From assembly GCF_030929605.1 (NCBI RefSeq), contig NZ_JAVFVS010000007.1:91367-155366 (forward strand): a stretch of 64,000 bases of DNA. The letters are read 5' to 3'. The translations under genes were made by a program, and so were the position numbers. Within the stretch, counting starts at the first letter, position 1; each line of letters begins with the position of its first letter. The stretch is from Flavobacterium sp. LHD-80 (GTDB lineage Bacteria > Bacteroidota > Bacteroidia > Flavobacteriales > Flavobacteriaceae). The notes below the pieces were generated by a model. It saw only the letters and a list, made by a program, of their open reading frames with translations. It did not search any database and was not told the origin of the DNA. This document shows, in pieces, positions 45,701-53,727 of this stretch.

Positions 45701-46204
45701 TTGAAAGAGAAGGAACAAGAGTTTTTAAATCGGATAGAAAGTCATAAAGGTATTCTGTACAAGGTTTCAAAAATGTACATGGACAATTATGATGATCAGC
45801 AGGATTTATTTCAGGAAATTGTCTGCCAGCTTTGGAAATCGTATGATACGTTTCGAAATGAAAGCCAATTTTCGACCTGGATGTATCGAGTGGCCGTTAA
45901 TACCGCTATCGTTTTCCTCAGAAAAGAAAAACGAAAGGTTGACAAATACGAAATTGCTTCGGAAAACATTAAAGACGACGAAGGCGATTCGCATATTAAA
46001 GAAAGTCAGCTAGATCATTTTTATAAAGCAGTTCAGAAATTGGAAAAAATTGACAAGGCCATTATTTTCTATCAGTTAGAAGGTTTTTCTCATAAAGAAA
46101 TTGGCGAAAATCTCGGAATTTCTGAAGGAAATGCTAGAGTGAAATTGAATAGAGCAAAAGAAAAATTAAAAGAAATAATTAAAAATCAGGGATATGGATT
46201 TTAA
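45701..46204 (+). CDS. ECF-type RNA polymerase sigma factor
   Basis: 167 residues starting at TTG 45701. The next ATG (residue 27) would cut into region 2, so I keep TTG. Region 2 (IVCQLWKSYDTFRNESQFSTWMYRVAVNTAI) and region 4 (IIFYQLEGFSHKEIGENLGISEGNARVKLNRAKEKLKEI) are clear. It is followed, with 11 bp overlap, by a membrane-protein gene that probably encodes its anti-sigma partner. Confidence 0.93.
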   Translation: MKEKEQEFLNRIESHKGILYKVSKMYMDNYDDQQDLFQEIVCQLWKSYDTFRNESQFSTWMYRVAVNTAIVFLRKEKRKVDKYEIASENIKDDEGDSHIKESQLDHFYKAVQKLEKIDKAIIFYQLEGFSHKEIGENLGISEGNARVKLNRAKEKLKEIIKNQGYGF

Positions 46205-46811
46205 CGATATACAAAATGCTTGGAATAACGAAAAGACTGAAAATGTCGTTCTTCCAGATAATTTAGAAAAAATACAATCGGCCAATACACCGTTGGATAA
46301 GATTAAGAAGAATTTAAAAAAGGAGTTTTTTCACCAAGTCATTTCGATAGTCCTTATTGGATTTATTCCTTTAGTTCATGAGCTTCCGGAACAAGGTTTA
46401 ATGCTCTTTTACTTGCTCTTTAGCTTTTTTGTGGCGATTTGCGTTTATTATTTGACAAAGCTTTATTTTTTTTATAAAAGATTGGGCGCTATCACATTAA
46501 AAACAAAAGACAGTTTGTATGAAACTTATTTTGATATTAGATTGAATATGGAATTGTATAAAACTTTCGGATTTGCATTAACTCCTTTTATGATTATGGC
46601 TACAATAGGTCTTTTGTATAATGACCTTTCTAAAAAAATTCCTGGGTTTTTAACTACAGGAGTAACAAACTATCAATTGGGCGTATTGTTTGGAATTGTT
46701 GTTTTTAGCATGCTTTTTATGGGAGTTGCCTTAGAATGGTGGGTTCATAAATTTTATGGGAAATACGCCAAAGAAATCAAAAAAGTAATCGACGAATTAA
46801 ATGAAGAATAA
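46194..46811 (+). CDS. Putative membrane anti-sigma partner
   Basis: 205 residues. A short cytosolic N-terminus starting MDFNDIQNAWNNEK, then four hydrophobic helices (~49-66, 74-95, 122-140, 160-180) and a basic/acidic tail. It overlaps the sigma gene by 11 nt, the arrangement of sigma/anti-sigma pairs. No classical zinc-binding (HxxxCxxC) anti-sigma motif is present, so the role is inferred from position only. Confidence 0.75.
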   Translation: MDFNDIQNAWNNEKTENVVLPDNLEKIQSANTPLDKIKKNLKKEFFHQVISIVLIGFIPLVHELPEQGLMLFYLLFSFFVAICVYYLTKLYFFYKRLGAITLKTKDSLYETYFDIRLNMELYKTFGFALTPFMIMATIGLLYNDLSKKIPGFLTTGVTNYQLGVLFGIVVFSMLFMGVALEWWVHKFYGKYAKEIKKVIDELNEE

Positions 46812-46816
46812 AACAG

Positions 46817-46848
46817 AACCCATCGTAATTGATGGGTTTGTTGTTTTT
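46817..46848 (+). terminator. Terminator after the anti-sigma-like gene
   Basis: AACCCATC (46817-46824) pairs with GATGGGTT (46831-46838), then T-rich. Confidence 0.65.
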
Positions 46849-46861
46849 ATTGGTATTTTTG
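46829..46861 (+). promoter_or_regulatory. Possible bioD promoter
   Basis: TTG (46829-46831), 22 bp spacer, perfect TATTTTTG (46854-46861), about 125 bp before bioD. The -33 lies inside the preceding terminator stem, as at bioF. Confidence 0.45.
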
Positions 46862-46986
46862 CATCACGGCTCACAGATAAAATGGAATCTACGGATTTGT
46901 GCGGATTATCAAAAAGCTTTATATGTTGAAAAATAAAAAAATCCGCGATAATCGGTTTAATCCGCGTTATCAGAGGTCTATTAATT
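46862..46986. repeat. Word-repeat patch in the bioD leader
   Basis: Words such as ATCTACGGATTTGTGCGG and AATCCGCGATAATCGG repeat and fold back between 46880 and 46975. It lies between the -7 box at 46861 and bioD, so it is transcribed. Confidence 0.55.
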
Positions 46987-47604
46987 ATGAAAATATTTAT
47001 TACAGGAATTTCTACTGATGTTGGCAAAACAGTAGCTTCGACAATTGTAGTTGAAGCTTTAGAAGCTGATTATTGGAAACCGATACAAGCTGGAGATTTA
47101 GATTTGAGCGACACGCACAAAGTGAAAGCTAAAATTTCGAATCCAAAATCCCACTTCTTTCCCAATGCTTACGAATTAAATACACCGGCAAGTCCGCATT
47201 TGGCAGCAGAAATTGATGGAATTGAAATTGATTTAAAAGAAATTAAAGAGCCTAAAACAGAAAATCATTTGGTTATTGAAGGTGCAGGAGGAATTTTTGT
47301 TCCATTAAACGAAAAAGATACCATAGTAGATTTGATTCAGAAGGATTATAAAGTAATTGTGGTTTCAAGACATTATTTAGGAAGTATCAATCATACTTTA
47401 TTGACTATTGAAGCGATTCAGAATCGCGGTTTTCAAGTCGATGGAATTATCTTCAGCGGAAGCGAAAACAAATCAACAGAAAGTTTAATTCTGAATAAAA
47501 CCGGAATTAAATGCATTGGAAGAATTGATGAAGAACCGTATTTCGATCAAAACGTTATTAAAGAATACGCCGATTTATTTCGAGAAAATCTTCTTGGACT
47601 ATGA
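46987..47604 (+). CDS. bioD: Dethiobiotin synthetase
   Basis: ATP-dependent carboxylation of 7,8-diaminopelargonic acid to dethiobiotin. 205 residues. P-loop TGISTDVGKTVAS (about 5-17), KPIQAGD, the VIEGAGGIFVPLN block, and C-terminal LGSINHTLLTIEAI. N-terminus MKIFITGISTDVGKT is the family standard. bioA follows on the same strand after a repeat-filled gap. Confidence 0.95.
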   Translation: MKIFITGISTDVGKTVASTIVVEALEADYWKPIQAGDLDLSDTHKVKAKISNPKSHFFPNAYELNTPASPHLAAEIDGIEIDLKEIKEPKTENHLVIEGAGGIFVPLNEKDTIVDLIQKDYKVIVVSRHYLGSINHTLLTIEAIQNRGFQVDGIIFSGSENKSTESLILNKTGIKCIGRIDEEPYFDQNVIKEYADLFRENLLGL

Positions 47605-47786
47605 GAGCGTAGAAGCAAGAGTCAAGAAGCAAGAGGATTGAATGAACTAATTAACGGTAAAAAACAGAGTAAAGAAGCAAGAGAATGGAGGTGGTAATTG
47701 AGGGTAAGCGAATAGACTTTCTTATCTTTGCGGAAACTATAGCGTCTTTCTTCTTGCATCTTGACTCTATAAATCTATTCTCAAAA
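47605..47786. repeat. Inverted word-repeat flanking the bioA promoter
   Basis: AGAGTCAAGAAGCAAGA (47618-47634) is the reverse complement, with one mismatch, of TCTTGCATCTTGACTCT (47755-47771). A partial copy (AAAGAAGCAAGAG, 47671-47683) lies between them. The bioA promoter sits inside. Confidence 0.75.
47698..47730 (+). promoter_or_regulatory. bioA promoter
   Basis: TTG (47698-47700), 22 bp spacer, TATCTTTG (47723-47730). Leader of about 50 nt to the ATG at 47788. Confidence 0.6.
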
Positions 47787-47787
47787 A

Positions 47788-49059
47788 ATGACATTAACAG
47801 AAAAAGACAGCCAATACCTTTGGCATCCTTATACCCAGCACAAAACTTCACAAACGCCAATTGCAATTTCAAGAGGTGAAGGTGCGTTACTTTGGGACGA
47901 AAATAATAAAGAATATATCGACGCGATTGCATCTTGGTGGGTAAATCCGTTTGGGCACAGCAATAAATTCATTGCCGATGCGATCTATAAACAACTTACT
48001 ACTTTAGAGCATGTTTTATTTGGTGGATTTACGCATGAACCTGCCATAAAAGTGGCTGAAAAATTGATGAAAATTTTGCCAAAGAATCAGCAAAAAATAT
48101 TCTTTTCGGATAATGGTTCAACAGCAGTTGAAGTGGCGATTAAAGTAGCTTTGCAGTATTTTTTCAATAAAAATGAAAAACGCACAACGATAATTGCTTT
48201 TGAAAATGCTTTTCACGGCGATACTTTTGCTGCAATGGCGGCAAGCGGTATTTCGTTTTATACGCAAGCTTTTCAGGGAATGTTTATTGATGTTGTCCGA
48301 ATTCCGGTTCCGGTAAAAGGGCAGGAAGAAGCAAGTTTTGAGGCACTGAAAAATGTAATTGGGAAACATAATTGCGCCGGATTTATTTTTGAGCCCTTGG
48401 TTCAAGGTGCGGCCGGAATGGTAATGTACGAACCAGAAGCATTGGCAAAATTGATTGGAATTTGCAAAGAAAATAATGTTTTAACCATTGCCGATGAAGT
48501 AATGACAGGCTTTGGAAAAACCGGAAAAACTTTTGCAATGGATTATGTTGATGCTGATCCAGATATGATTTGTTTGTCTAAAGCATTAACGGGCGGTACA
48601 ATCCCAATGGCGATTACGACTTTTACCCAAGAAGTTTTTGATGCTTTTTACGATGACGATATCAATAAAGCATTATTTCACGGACATACTTTTACCGCAA
48701 ATCCAACAGGCTGTGCGGCGGCTTTGGCTAGCATTGATTTATTACAGACCAATGAAATGCAGGCTAACATTGCACGAATAAATAAAAGCCATCAAGAATT
48801 TCAAAAGAAGATTGAAAATCATGCAAAAGTAATTACGGCGAGAACCTTAGGAGTTATTTTTGCTGTCGAAATAAAATCAGATTCAGAGGAAAGTTATTAC
48901 GGTTCGATGCGTACCAAATTATATAATTTCTTTATTGATAAAGGAGTTGTTTTAAGACCGGTTGGAAACATTGTTTATATTTTGCCTCCTTATATAATGA
49001 CAGACGAACAGCTTCAGAAAGTTTATAAAACAATTGAAGAGGCGATAGAAATGGTATAG
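47788..49059 (+). CDS. bioA: Adenosylmethionine--8-amino-7-oxononanoate transaminase
   Basis: A PLP aminotransferase using SAM to make 7,8-diaminopelargonic acid, between BioF and BioD. 423 residues, normal. FSDNGSTAVEVAIK, the DEVMTGFGKTGK block, and PLP-Lys in LSKALTGGTIPM. YLWHPYTQHKT at the N-terminus is the BioA signature. Own promoter; the next gene is a ketoacyl synthase. Confidence 0.95.
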   Translation: MTLTEKDSQYLWHPYTQHKTSQTPIAISRGEGALLWDENNKEYIDAIASWWVNPFGHSNKFIADAIYKQLTTLEHVLFGGFTHEPAIKVAEKLMKILPKNQQKIFFSDNGSTAVEVAIKVALQYFFNKNEKRTTIIAFENAFHGDTFAAMAASGISFYTQAFQGMFIDVVRIPVPVKGQEEASFEALKNVIGKHNCAGFIFEPLVQGAAGMVMYEPEALAKLIGICKENNVLTIADEVMTGFGKTGKTFAMDYVDADPDMICLSKALTGGTIPMAITTFTQEVFDAFYDDDINKALFHGHTFTANPTGCAAALASIDLLQTNEMQANIARINKSHQEFQKKIENHAKVITARTLGVIFAVEIKSDSEESYYGSMRTKLYNFFIDKGVVLRPVGNIVYILPPYIMTDEQLQKVYKTIEEAIEMV

Positions 49060-49068
49060 TTTTTTTAA

Positions 49069-49190
49069 CCATATAAGTTATATAAGTTCATTTAACTAAA
49101 CTTGCTTAAATTTACTTATGTCACTTATATGGTTTAATTTTGCATTCAAACATGGCGACCTTTGCGTAAATCTTTGCGATCTTTGCGGTT
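49069..49190. repeat. Inverted word-repeat before the ketoacyl synthase
   Basis: CCATATAAGT (49069-49078) pairs with ACTTATATGG (49123-49132), with further AAGT/ACTT words in between. It is followed by GCGACCTTTGCGTAAATC-type words (49155-49190). A -7 box TAATTTTG (49135-49142) lies between the two parts. Confidence 0.75.
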
Positions 49191-49220
49191 AGAAAATGCA
49201 ATAGGCATAAAAATAATATT

Positions 49221-50390
49221 TTGAATACAAATAAAATATCTATAACAGCTTTTTCATCCATTTCTCCATTAGGAAATAATGCTGAAGAAGTTTGGACAAA
49301 CTATCTAAACGAGAATCATTGCTTTTCAAAACAATTTTTGGATCAGCAGGAAACTTCGACGGCCTCGCTTAGTGAAGAATCAAAAAAGCTTGTTGCCGAA
49401 ATCAGGGAATCTGATCCTAAATATAAATTTTTAGATGATTCTGTTTTATTTGCTTTGGCGGCTTCGCGAAAAGCAGTTCAAAAAGCTGGTTGGAATTCAG
49501 AAGATGCTTTCGGAATAAATATTGGTTCTTCGAGAGGAGCAACAGATTTATTCGAAAAACATTACAAAGAATACATTGACACCGGAAAGGCACAGACTTT
49601 AGCTTCACCAACTACTACATTAGGAAATATTTCGTCTTGGATTGCCCATGATTTGCAAAGCACAGGCCCAGAAATTTCACATTCTATAACGTGTTCAACA
49701 GCACTTCATGCGTTGTTAAATGGTTTTGCTTGGTTGAAATCAGGAATGGCAGACAAATTTTTGGTTGGAGGGAGTGAAGCACCGCTAACTGATTTTACGA
49801 TTGCTCAAATGAGAGCCTTAAAAATCTATTCGCGCATTGATCAAGATCAGGAAAATTGGCCAAATCTTGCTTTCGATTTTGAGAAAACGCAAAATACAAT
49901 GATTTTAGGTGAAGGCGCCGCAGTATGCTGTCTAGAAGCTGGAGAAACAGAAAATGCGATTGCATACGTAACAGGAGTTGGATACGCAACGGAAGTTTTG
50001 GAACATAATATTTCAATTTCTGCAGAAGCGACTTGTTTTCAAAAATCAATGAAAATGGCCTTAAAAGAGGAAGACTTAGAAAGTATTGATGCAATCGTGA
50101 TGCACGCGCCGGGAACAATTAAAGGTGATCTGACTGAATTGCGAGCAATTGAGAAAGTCTTCGGAGAGAAATTGCCATTGTTGACGACTAATAAATGGAA
50201 AATCGGACATACGTTTGGAGCTTCTGGAATTTTGAGTTTAGAATTGGCGTTGCTGATGATGCAGCATGATACTTTTGTTGGAGTGCCATTTGGAGAAAAA
50301 CAACATCAGAATAAAGCAATAAAAAAGGTTTTAATTAATGCTGTAGGTTTTGGTGGAAATGCTGTTAGTGTGTTGATTGAAAAGAGATAA
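49221..50390 (+). CDS. Beta-ketoacyl synthase in the biotin region
   Basis: 389 residues from a TTG start (no useful upstream ATG; residue 2 on matches the family: NTNKISITAFSSISPLGNN). KAS I/II-type thiolase fold with intact triad Cys158 (SITCSTAL), His295 (MHAPGT) and His330 (KIGHTFGASG). Family role: decarboxylative condensation of acyl chains on ACP. Its place after bioA, where no bioC/bioH is seen, suggests work on the pimeloyl-precursor arm of biotin synthesis, but that is inference. Confidence 0.85.
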   Translation: MNTNKISITAFSSISPLGNNAEEVWTNYLNENHCFSKQFLDQQETSTASLSEESKKLVAEIRESDPKYKFLDDSVLFALAASRKAVQKAGWNSEDAFGINIGSSRGATDLFEKHYKEYIDTGKAQTLASPTTTLGNISSWIAHDLQSTGPEISHSITCSTALHALLNGFAWLKSGMADKFLVGGSEAPLTDFTIAQMRALKIYSRIDQDQENWPNLAFDFEKTQNTMILGEGAAVCCLEAGETENAIAYVTGVGYATEVLEHNISISAEATCFQKSMKMALKEEDLESIDAIVMHAPGTIKGDLTELRAIEKVFGEKLPLLTTNKWKIGHTFGASGILSLELALLMMQHDTFVGVPFGEKQHQNKAIKKVLINAVGFGGNAVSVLIEKR

Positions 50391-50412
50391 TTAAAGAAGA
50401 AAACTTCTGGGA

Positions 50413-50450
50413 ATAAAAAAAATCCATCTGCTGTAGCGGATGGATTTTTT
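50413..50450. terminator. Bidirectional terminator between convergent genes
   Basis: A-run plus ATCCATC (50422-50428) pairs with GATGGAT (50439-50445) plus T-run; symmetric, between the ketoacyl synthase and the minus-strand T9SS cargo gene. Confidence 0.85.
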
Positions 50451-50467
50451 TATGAAATAGTATTTAT

Positions 50468-53400
50468 CTATTGAAAAATAATCTTTTTAGAAACTGTAAA
50501 ATCATTTTCTAAAGTAACTTTTACAATTAAAACCTGATTACTTGACTGTAAGTTTGAAACTTGTAATTCGTTAGAATCAATTTTTGTTTTGTTGTAAAGC
50601 AATTTTCCTGAAATATCGTAAATATTTACCTCTTTCAAGTTTTCTTTAGACGAAAGTACTTTTACTGTTTTGTCTTTTACAGAAACCAAAACTCCGTTTT
50701 CGATATTTTCAAAGTCGCCTGTTCCTAATGATTTATTTGTGTAACGTAAAACGAAACGATCGGTGAAAGTTCCTGCAACAGTTGTAAAAGTATAGTTGCT
50801 TGCAGTAAGATCATGAATTACAGAAGTGGTTTTATCTTCTAAATAGATTTTTTGAATGGTCATGTTTCCGTCTGCTTCGTCTATAGCAATCGTGAAATCT
50901 CCGTTTATTGTTGTACGATATCCTAATGGAACAACGTCAGTATCTTTAAAAGGAAGAGATCGTCCCTGAATTGATAGTTTTTTTGTTTCATTTACGCTGT
51001 AAAAGTCCAAATATTTATTGCCATCAAAAGTTGCTCCATCAAAAATACTTTCATATCCGTCTGTTGCACCTTCAACATAACCTACCATTAACTGTTTGAA
51101 AGCACCTTCGGTATTAGTCATATTTAACCAAACACGATGTTTTTCTAATCCAGTTGTTTTAGAATCTTTTCCTGGTTTGTAGAACTGTCCGTTGAGCGGC
51201 TTGCCATTTGAATCAAGTCCTCCTGCCCGCATATCGTTAGTGAATACTAGAGTTCCAGCAGATTTTGTTCCAGCAAAGAAAGCCTGTCCTGCGCCAATAT
51301 AACCACTTGGTCTCGCATTGTTATTTGCTGAATTTGATGATCCTGCCGGTACAGCAGTTCTAACACTTCCTGTTAAGTTATAGGTTGCATAATCATCATC
51401 GCCATACTCATAAGCACTACCTAAAACTACCGGTGTATTGTGTGTCCAGAAATATAGAGTACCCTGAAGTCTATTAATATTTCCATTTATAAACTTGTCC
51501 GCATCAAGGGCTGAAGGATAAGGATTTCCAACTAAATAGAATTTATTGGCATCAAAAGACTGTGTAGTTACAGTTCCATTATTTGGAACTCCTGAAAAAA
51601 TTGCTTTATATGCAACTCTGCTGGTATTTGAATAATTTTCAGGACCGCGTATGATATAACCTCTTGCTATAGTCATAACATCTGTTTTAGACATGGACAC
51701 CCATCCAGAACCGCTATGCCAATAGATTTTACTTGGATCGGTCAAAGGAGAAATTCCTCCAGGTGTTTGTCCCTGAACAGGTGTTGACCAATAAGTATAA
51801 TCGGCTTGACGAATAGGAGGTGTTATACGCTCATATGAAATTTTACCGCTGTTAATATTTGTACCTGTATTTGTTTGTAATAAACTAGAATTATTTTCAA
51901 ATGTTAAAGAACTGCCAGAAGCTACTGTAAGTGCATTTACAAGAGTTAAGGTCTTTCCTGATGGAACTATTAGATTGATTCCTGAATTGATAGTGCAAGA
52001 GCAAGCCTCTAAATCTGTTGTAATGCTGTAAGCCCCTGTGAAAATGACATTCTTTGTAATATCAGGATTCCCACTTGACCATGTCGTGCCATTCCAAGTT
52101 GTTGAAGATTGATTTGTAATTTTAACTTCGGCACTTGCTGGCGATTTGCATCCAGTACTATTTGTAACTTTGAAAGTATAAGTTCCAGTTGGTAAATTCG
52201 AGATTGTTGTAGACGTACCATTGCCATAAATAGGAGAACCAGACGGACTTCTTTCCAGTGTCCATGTTCCTGTGGCAGGTAAATCATTTAAAATGACTGT
52301 TCCCGAAGCAGCACACGTGATGTTGGTTATTGTACCAACTGATGGTGGCGTCAATAAAATAGTTGTCAACGGAATGGATAGATCTTCTACAGTATTCAAA
52401 GAAGGGTCAGTTCCCGTAACTTTAACATTATTGATGACTTTCCCAAGATTTACTTCTGTAGAAGTAATAGTATGAACCCCGGTTAAAGTTACTTTTGCCC
52501 CAGGCGCTAATGAAGTAATTGGATTTCCAGTAATCGCAGTTCCTAAGTCTGGATCTGTAACATGGATATCAGTGATTGTTACTTCTCCAGTATTGGTGAC
52601 TTCAAATTCGTAGTTTACTTTATCACCGAGTTTGCCACAGTCAGAAAGTGTAGCTTTTTTTGCTAGGGTTAATTCTGCTATTTTTAATGAATTTCTATTA
52701 AAAGCAATAAAAGCACAATCAGAACTACCAGAGAAACTAACAACAAATCGATCTACTTGAGCGGCATTAGCATTTGTTATGCCAAATGAGCTTGTTTCTA
52801 TTCCTAATATTCTGATATCACGTGTTGAAGCTGGAGCAAAATTACTGAGGGTTCCATCCATTTTAAAAAGATCAAGACTGTAAGTACCCACAACCTGAAC
52901 AGGACCAAAAACAAATGATATTTCATTTCCAACCGTATTTCCAGCAGCATCAACAAATTTAAAAATATCGGCAGAAGCTGAACCTCCTGGATCGGCTACT
53001 TGAGTTACAATTAAGTCAGGAAAGCCGTCGTTAAGTCCTGTCAAATTTAAATTGTTTGTTCCAATTTTAAATTCTGCTTTGCCTACTGGAATATTTGCTA
53101 TACCCGTTCCAAGCGACAAGCCAAAGCTTCCATCGGTAAGTCGGGACGCAAGTTCAGCGCCCGTTGCAGTAGATCCTGATATTGAAGGTTCTAATTTTGC
53201 AGTTGTTGGTAATGCATCTATCATAGAGCCTTGCAAAAAGTAGGTCGAAGTGCTTGATCCTAAAGTCTGAATTTTTAAAGCTCGGAATTTTTGGGGAGTG
53301 TAAGTTACTCCTTTTGTGTCAAGTATAGTATTGTTGACACCAGTGGAGTATGTTGTATTTTTCCAAGTAAAGGCTAATAAGTTGTTAGCGTCGTCTGGAC

Positions 53401-53566
53401 GGTTTCCTTCAAGAGTGGCTTTGTTAGAAGTCCAGTAACCTTTCCAATCGGTATAGATTCTGGTGATATCGCTCTGGGCACTCATTTGAAATGTAGTCAA
53501 AAGAAAAAAGAAAACTATTTTTTTTGAAAATAGAGAACGTGAGGGTAGAAGCATTTTTTGGCTCAT
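50468..53566 (-). CDS. T9SS cargo protein with DUF11 domain
   Basis: 1032 residues, exported and surface-directed. Signal peptide (hydrophobic ~16-30, ending SAQ); ~300 residues of unassigned beta structure; a DUF11 repeat (~300-395: LTLAKKATLSDCGKLGDKVNY...); a SprB-like repeat ending ~485 with TYTFKVTNSTGC; a 'TWNGTTWSSGNP' block; then a ~450-residue region shared with the next gene. The last ~75 residues (VNIYDISGKLLYN...VSKKIIFQ) are a type-A T9SS sorting signal. Its terminal DNA is identical to that of the downstream-encoded paralogue for 141 bp. Confidence 0.9.
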   Translation of the reverse strand: MSQKMLLPSRSLFSKKIVFFFLLTTFQMSAQSDITRIYTDWKGYWTSNKATLEGNRPDDANNLLAFTWKNTTYSTGVNNTILDTKGVTYTPQKFRALKIQTLGSSTSTYFLQGSMIDALPTTAKLEPSISGSTATGAELASRLTDGSFGLSLGTGIANIPVGKAEFKIGTNNLNLTGLNDGFPDLIVTQVADPGGSASADIFKFVDAAGNTVGNEISFVFGPVQVVGTYSLDLFKMDGTLSNFAPASTRDIRILGIETSSFGITNANAAQVDRFVVSFSGSSDCAFIAFNRNSLKIAELTLAKKATLSDCGKLGDKVNYEFEVTNTGEVTITDIHVTDPDLGTAITGNPITSLAPGAKVTLTGVHTITSTEVNLGKVINNVKVTGTDPSLNTVEDLSIPLTTILLTPPSVGTITNITCAASGTVILNDLPATGTWTLERSPSGSPIYGNGTSTTISNLPTGTYTFKVTNSTGCKSPASAEVKITNQSSTTWNGTTWSSGNPDITKNVIFTGAYSITTDLEACSCTINSGINLIVPSGKTLTLVNALTVASGSSLTFENNSSLLQTNTGTNINSGKISYERITPPIRQADYTYWSTPVQGQTPGGISPLTDPSKIYWHSGSGWVSMSKTDVMTIARGYIIRGPENYSNTSRVAYKAIFSGVPNNGTVTTQSFDANKFYLVGNPYPSALDADKFINGNINRLQGTLYFWTHNTPVVLGSAYEYGDDDYATYNLTGSVRTAVPAGSSNSANNNARPSGYIGAGQAFFAGTKSAGTLVFTNDMRAGGLDSNGKPLNGQFYKPGKDSKTTGLEKHRVWLNMTNTEGAFKQLMVGYVEGATDGYESIFDGATFDGNKYLDFYSVNETKKLSIQGRSLPFKDTDVVPLGYRTTINGDFTIAIDEADGNMTIQKIYLEDKTTSVIHDLTASNYTFTTVAGTFTDRFVLRYTNKSLGTGDFENIENGVLVSVKDKTVKVLSSKENLKEVNIYDISGKLLYNKTKIDSNELQVSNLQSSNQVLIVKVTLENDFTVSKKIIFQ

Positions 53567-53676
53567 ACAATTTGGGGGGCGGTTTGGGTTTGATTATTAA
53601 GATGAAAACGGAAGATTTAGTAGGTTTTAAAGCTTCAGCGTTTTTGTTTGTATTTGATTGTTTTGAGGTTATATAT

Positions 53677-53708
53677 AAAAATCCGACAACTTATGCTGTC
53701 GGATTTTT
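53677..53708 (-). terminator. Terminator after the large T9SS cargo gene's paralogue gap
   Basis: AAAAATCCGACA (53677-53688) pairs with TGTCGGATTTTT (53697-53708). It ends the minus-strand transcript of the 53728-59112 gene, 20 bp after its stop. Confidence 0.85.
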
Positions 53709-53727
53709 AATTGTTTGTTTGGAAGTT

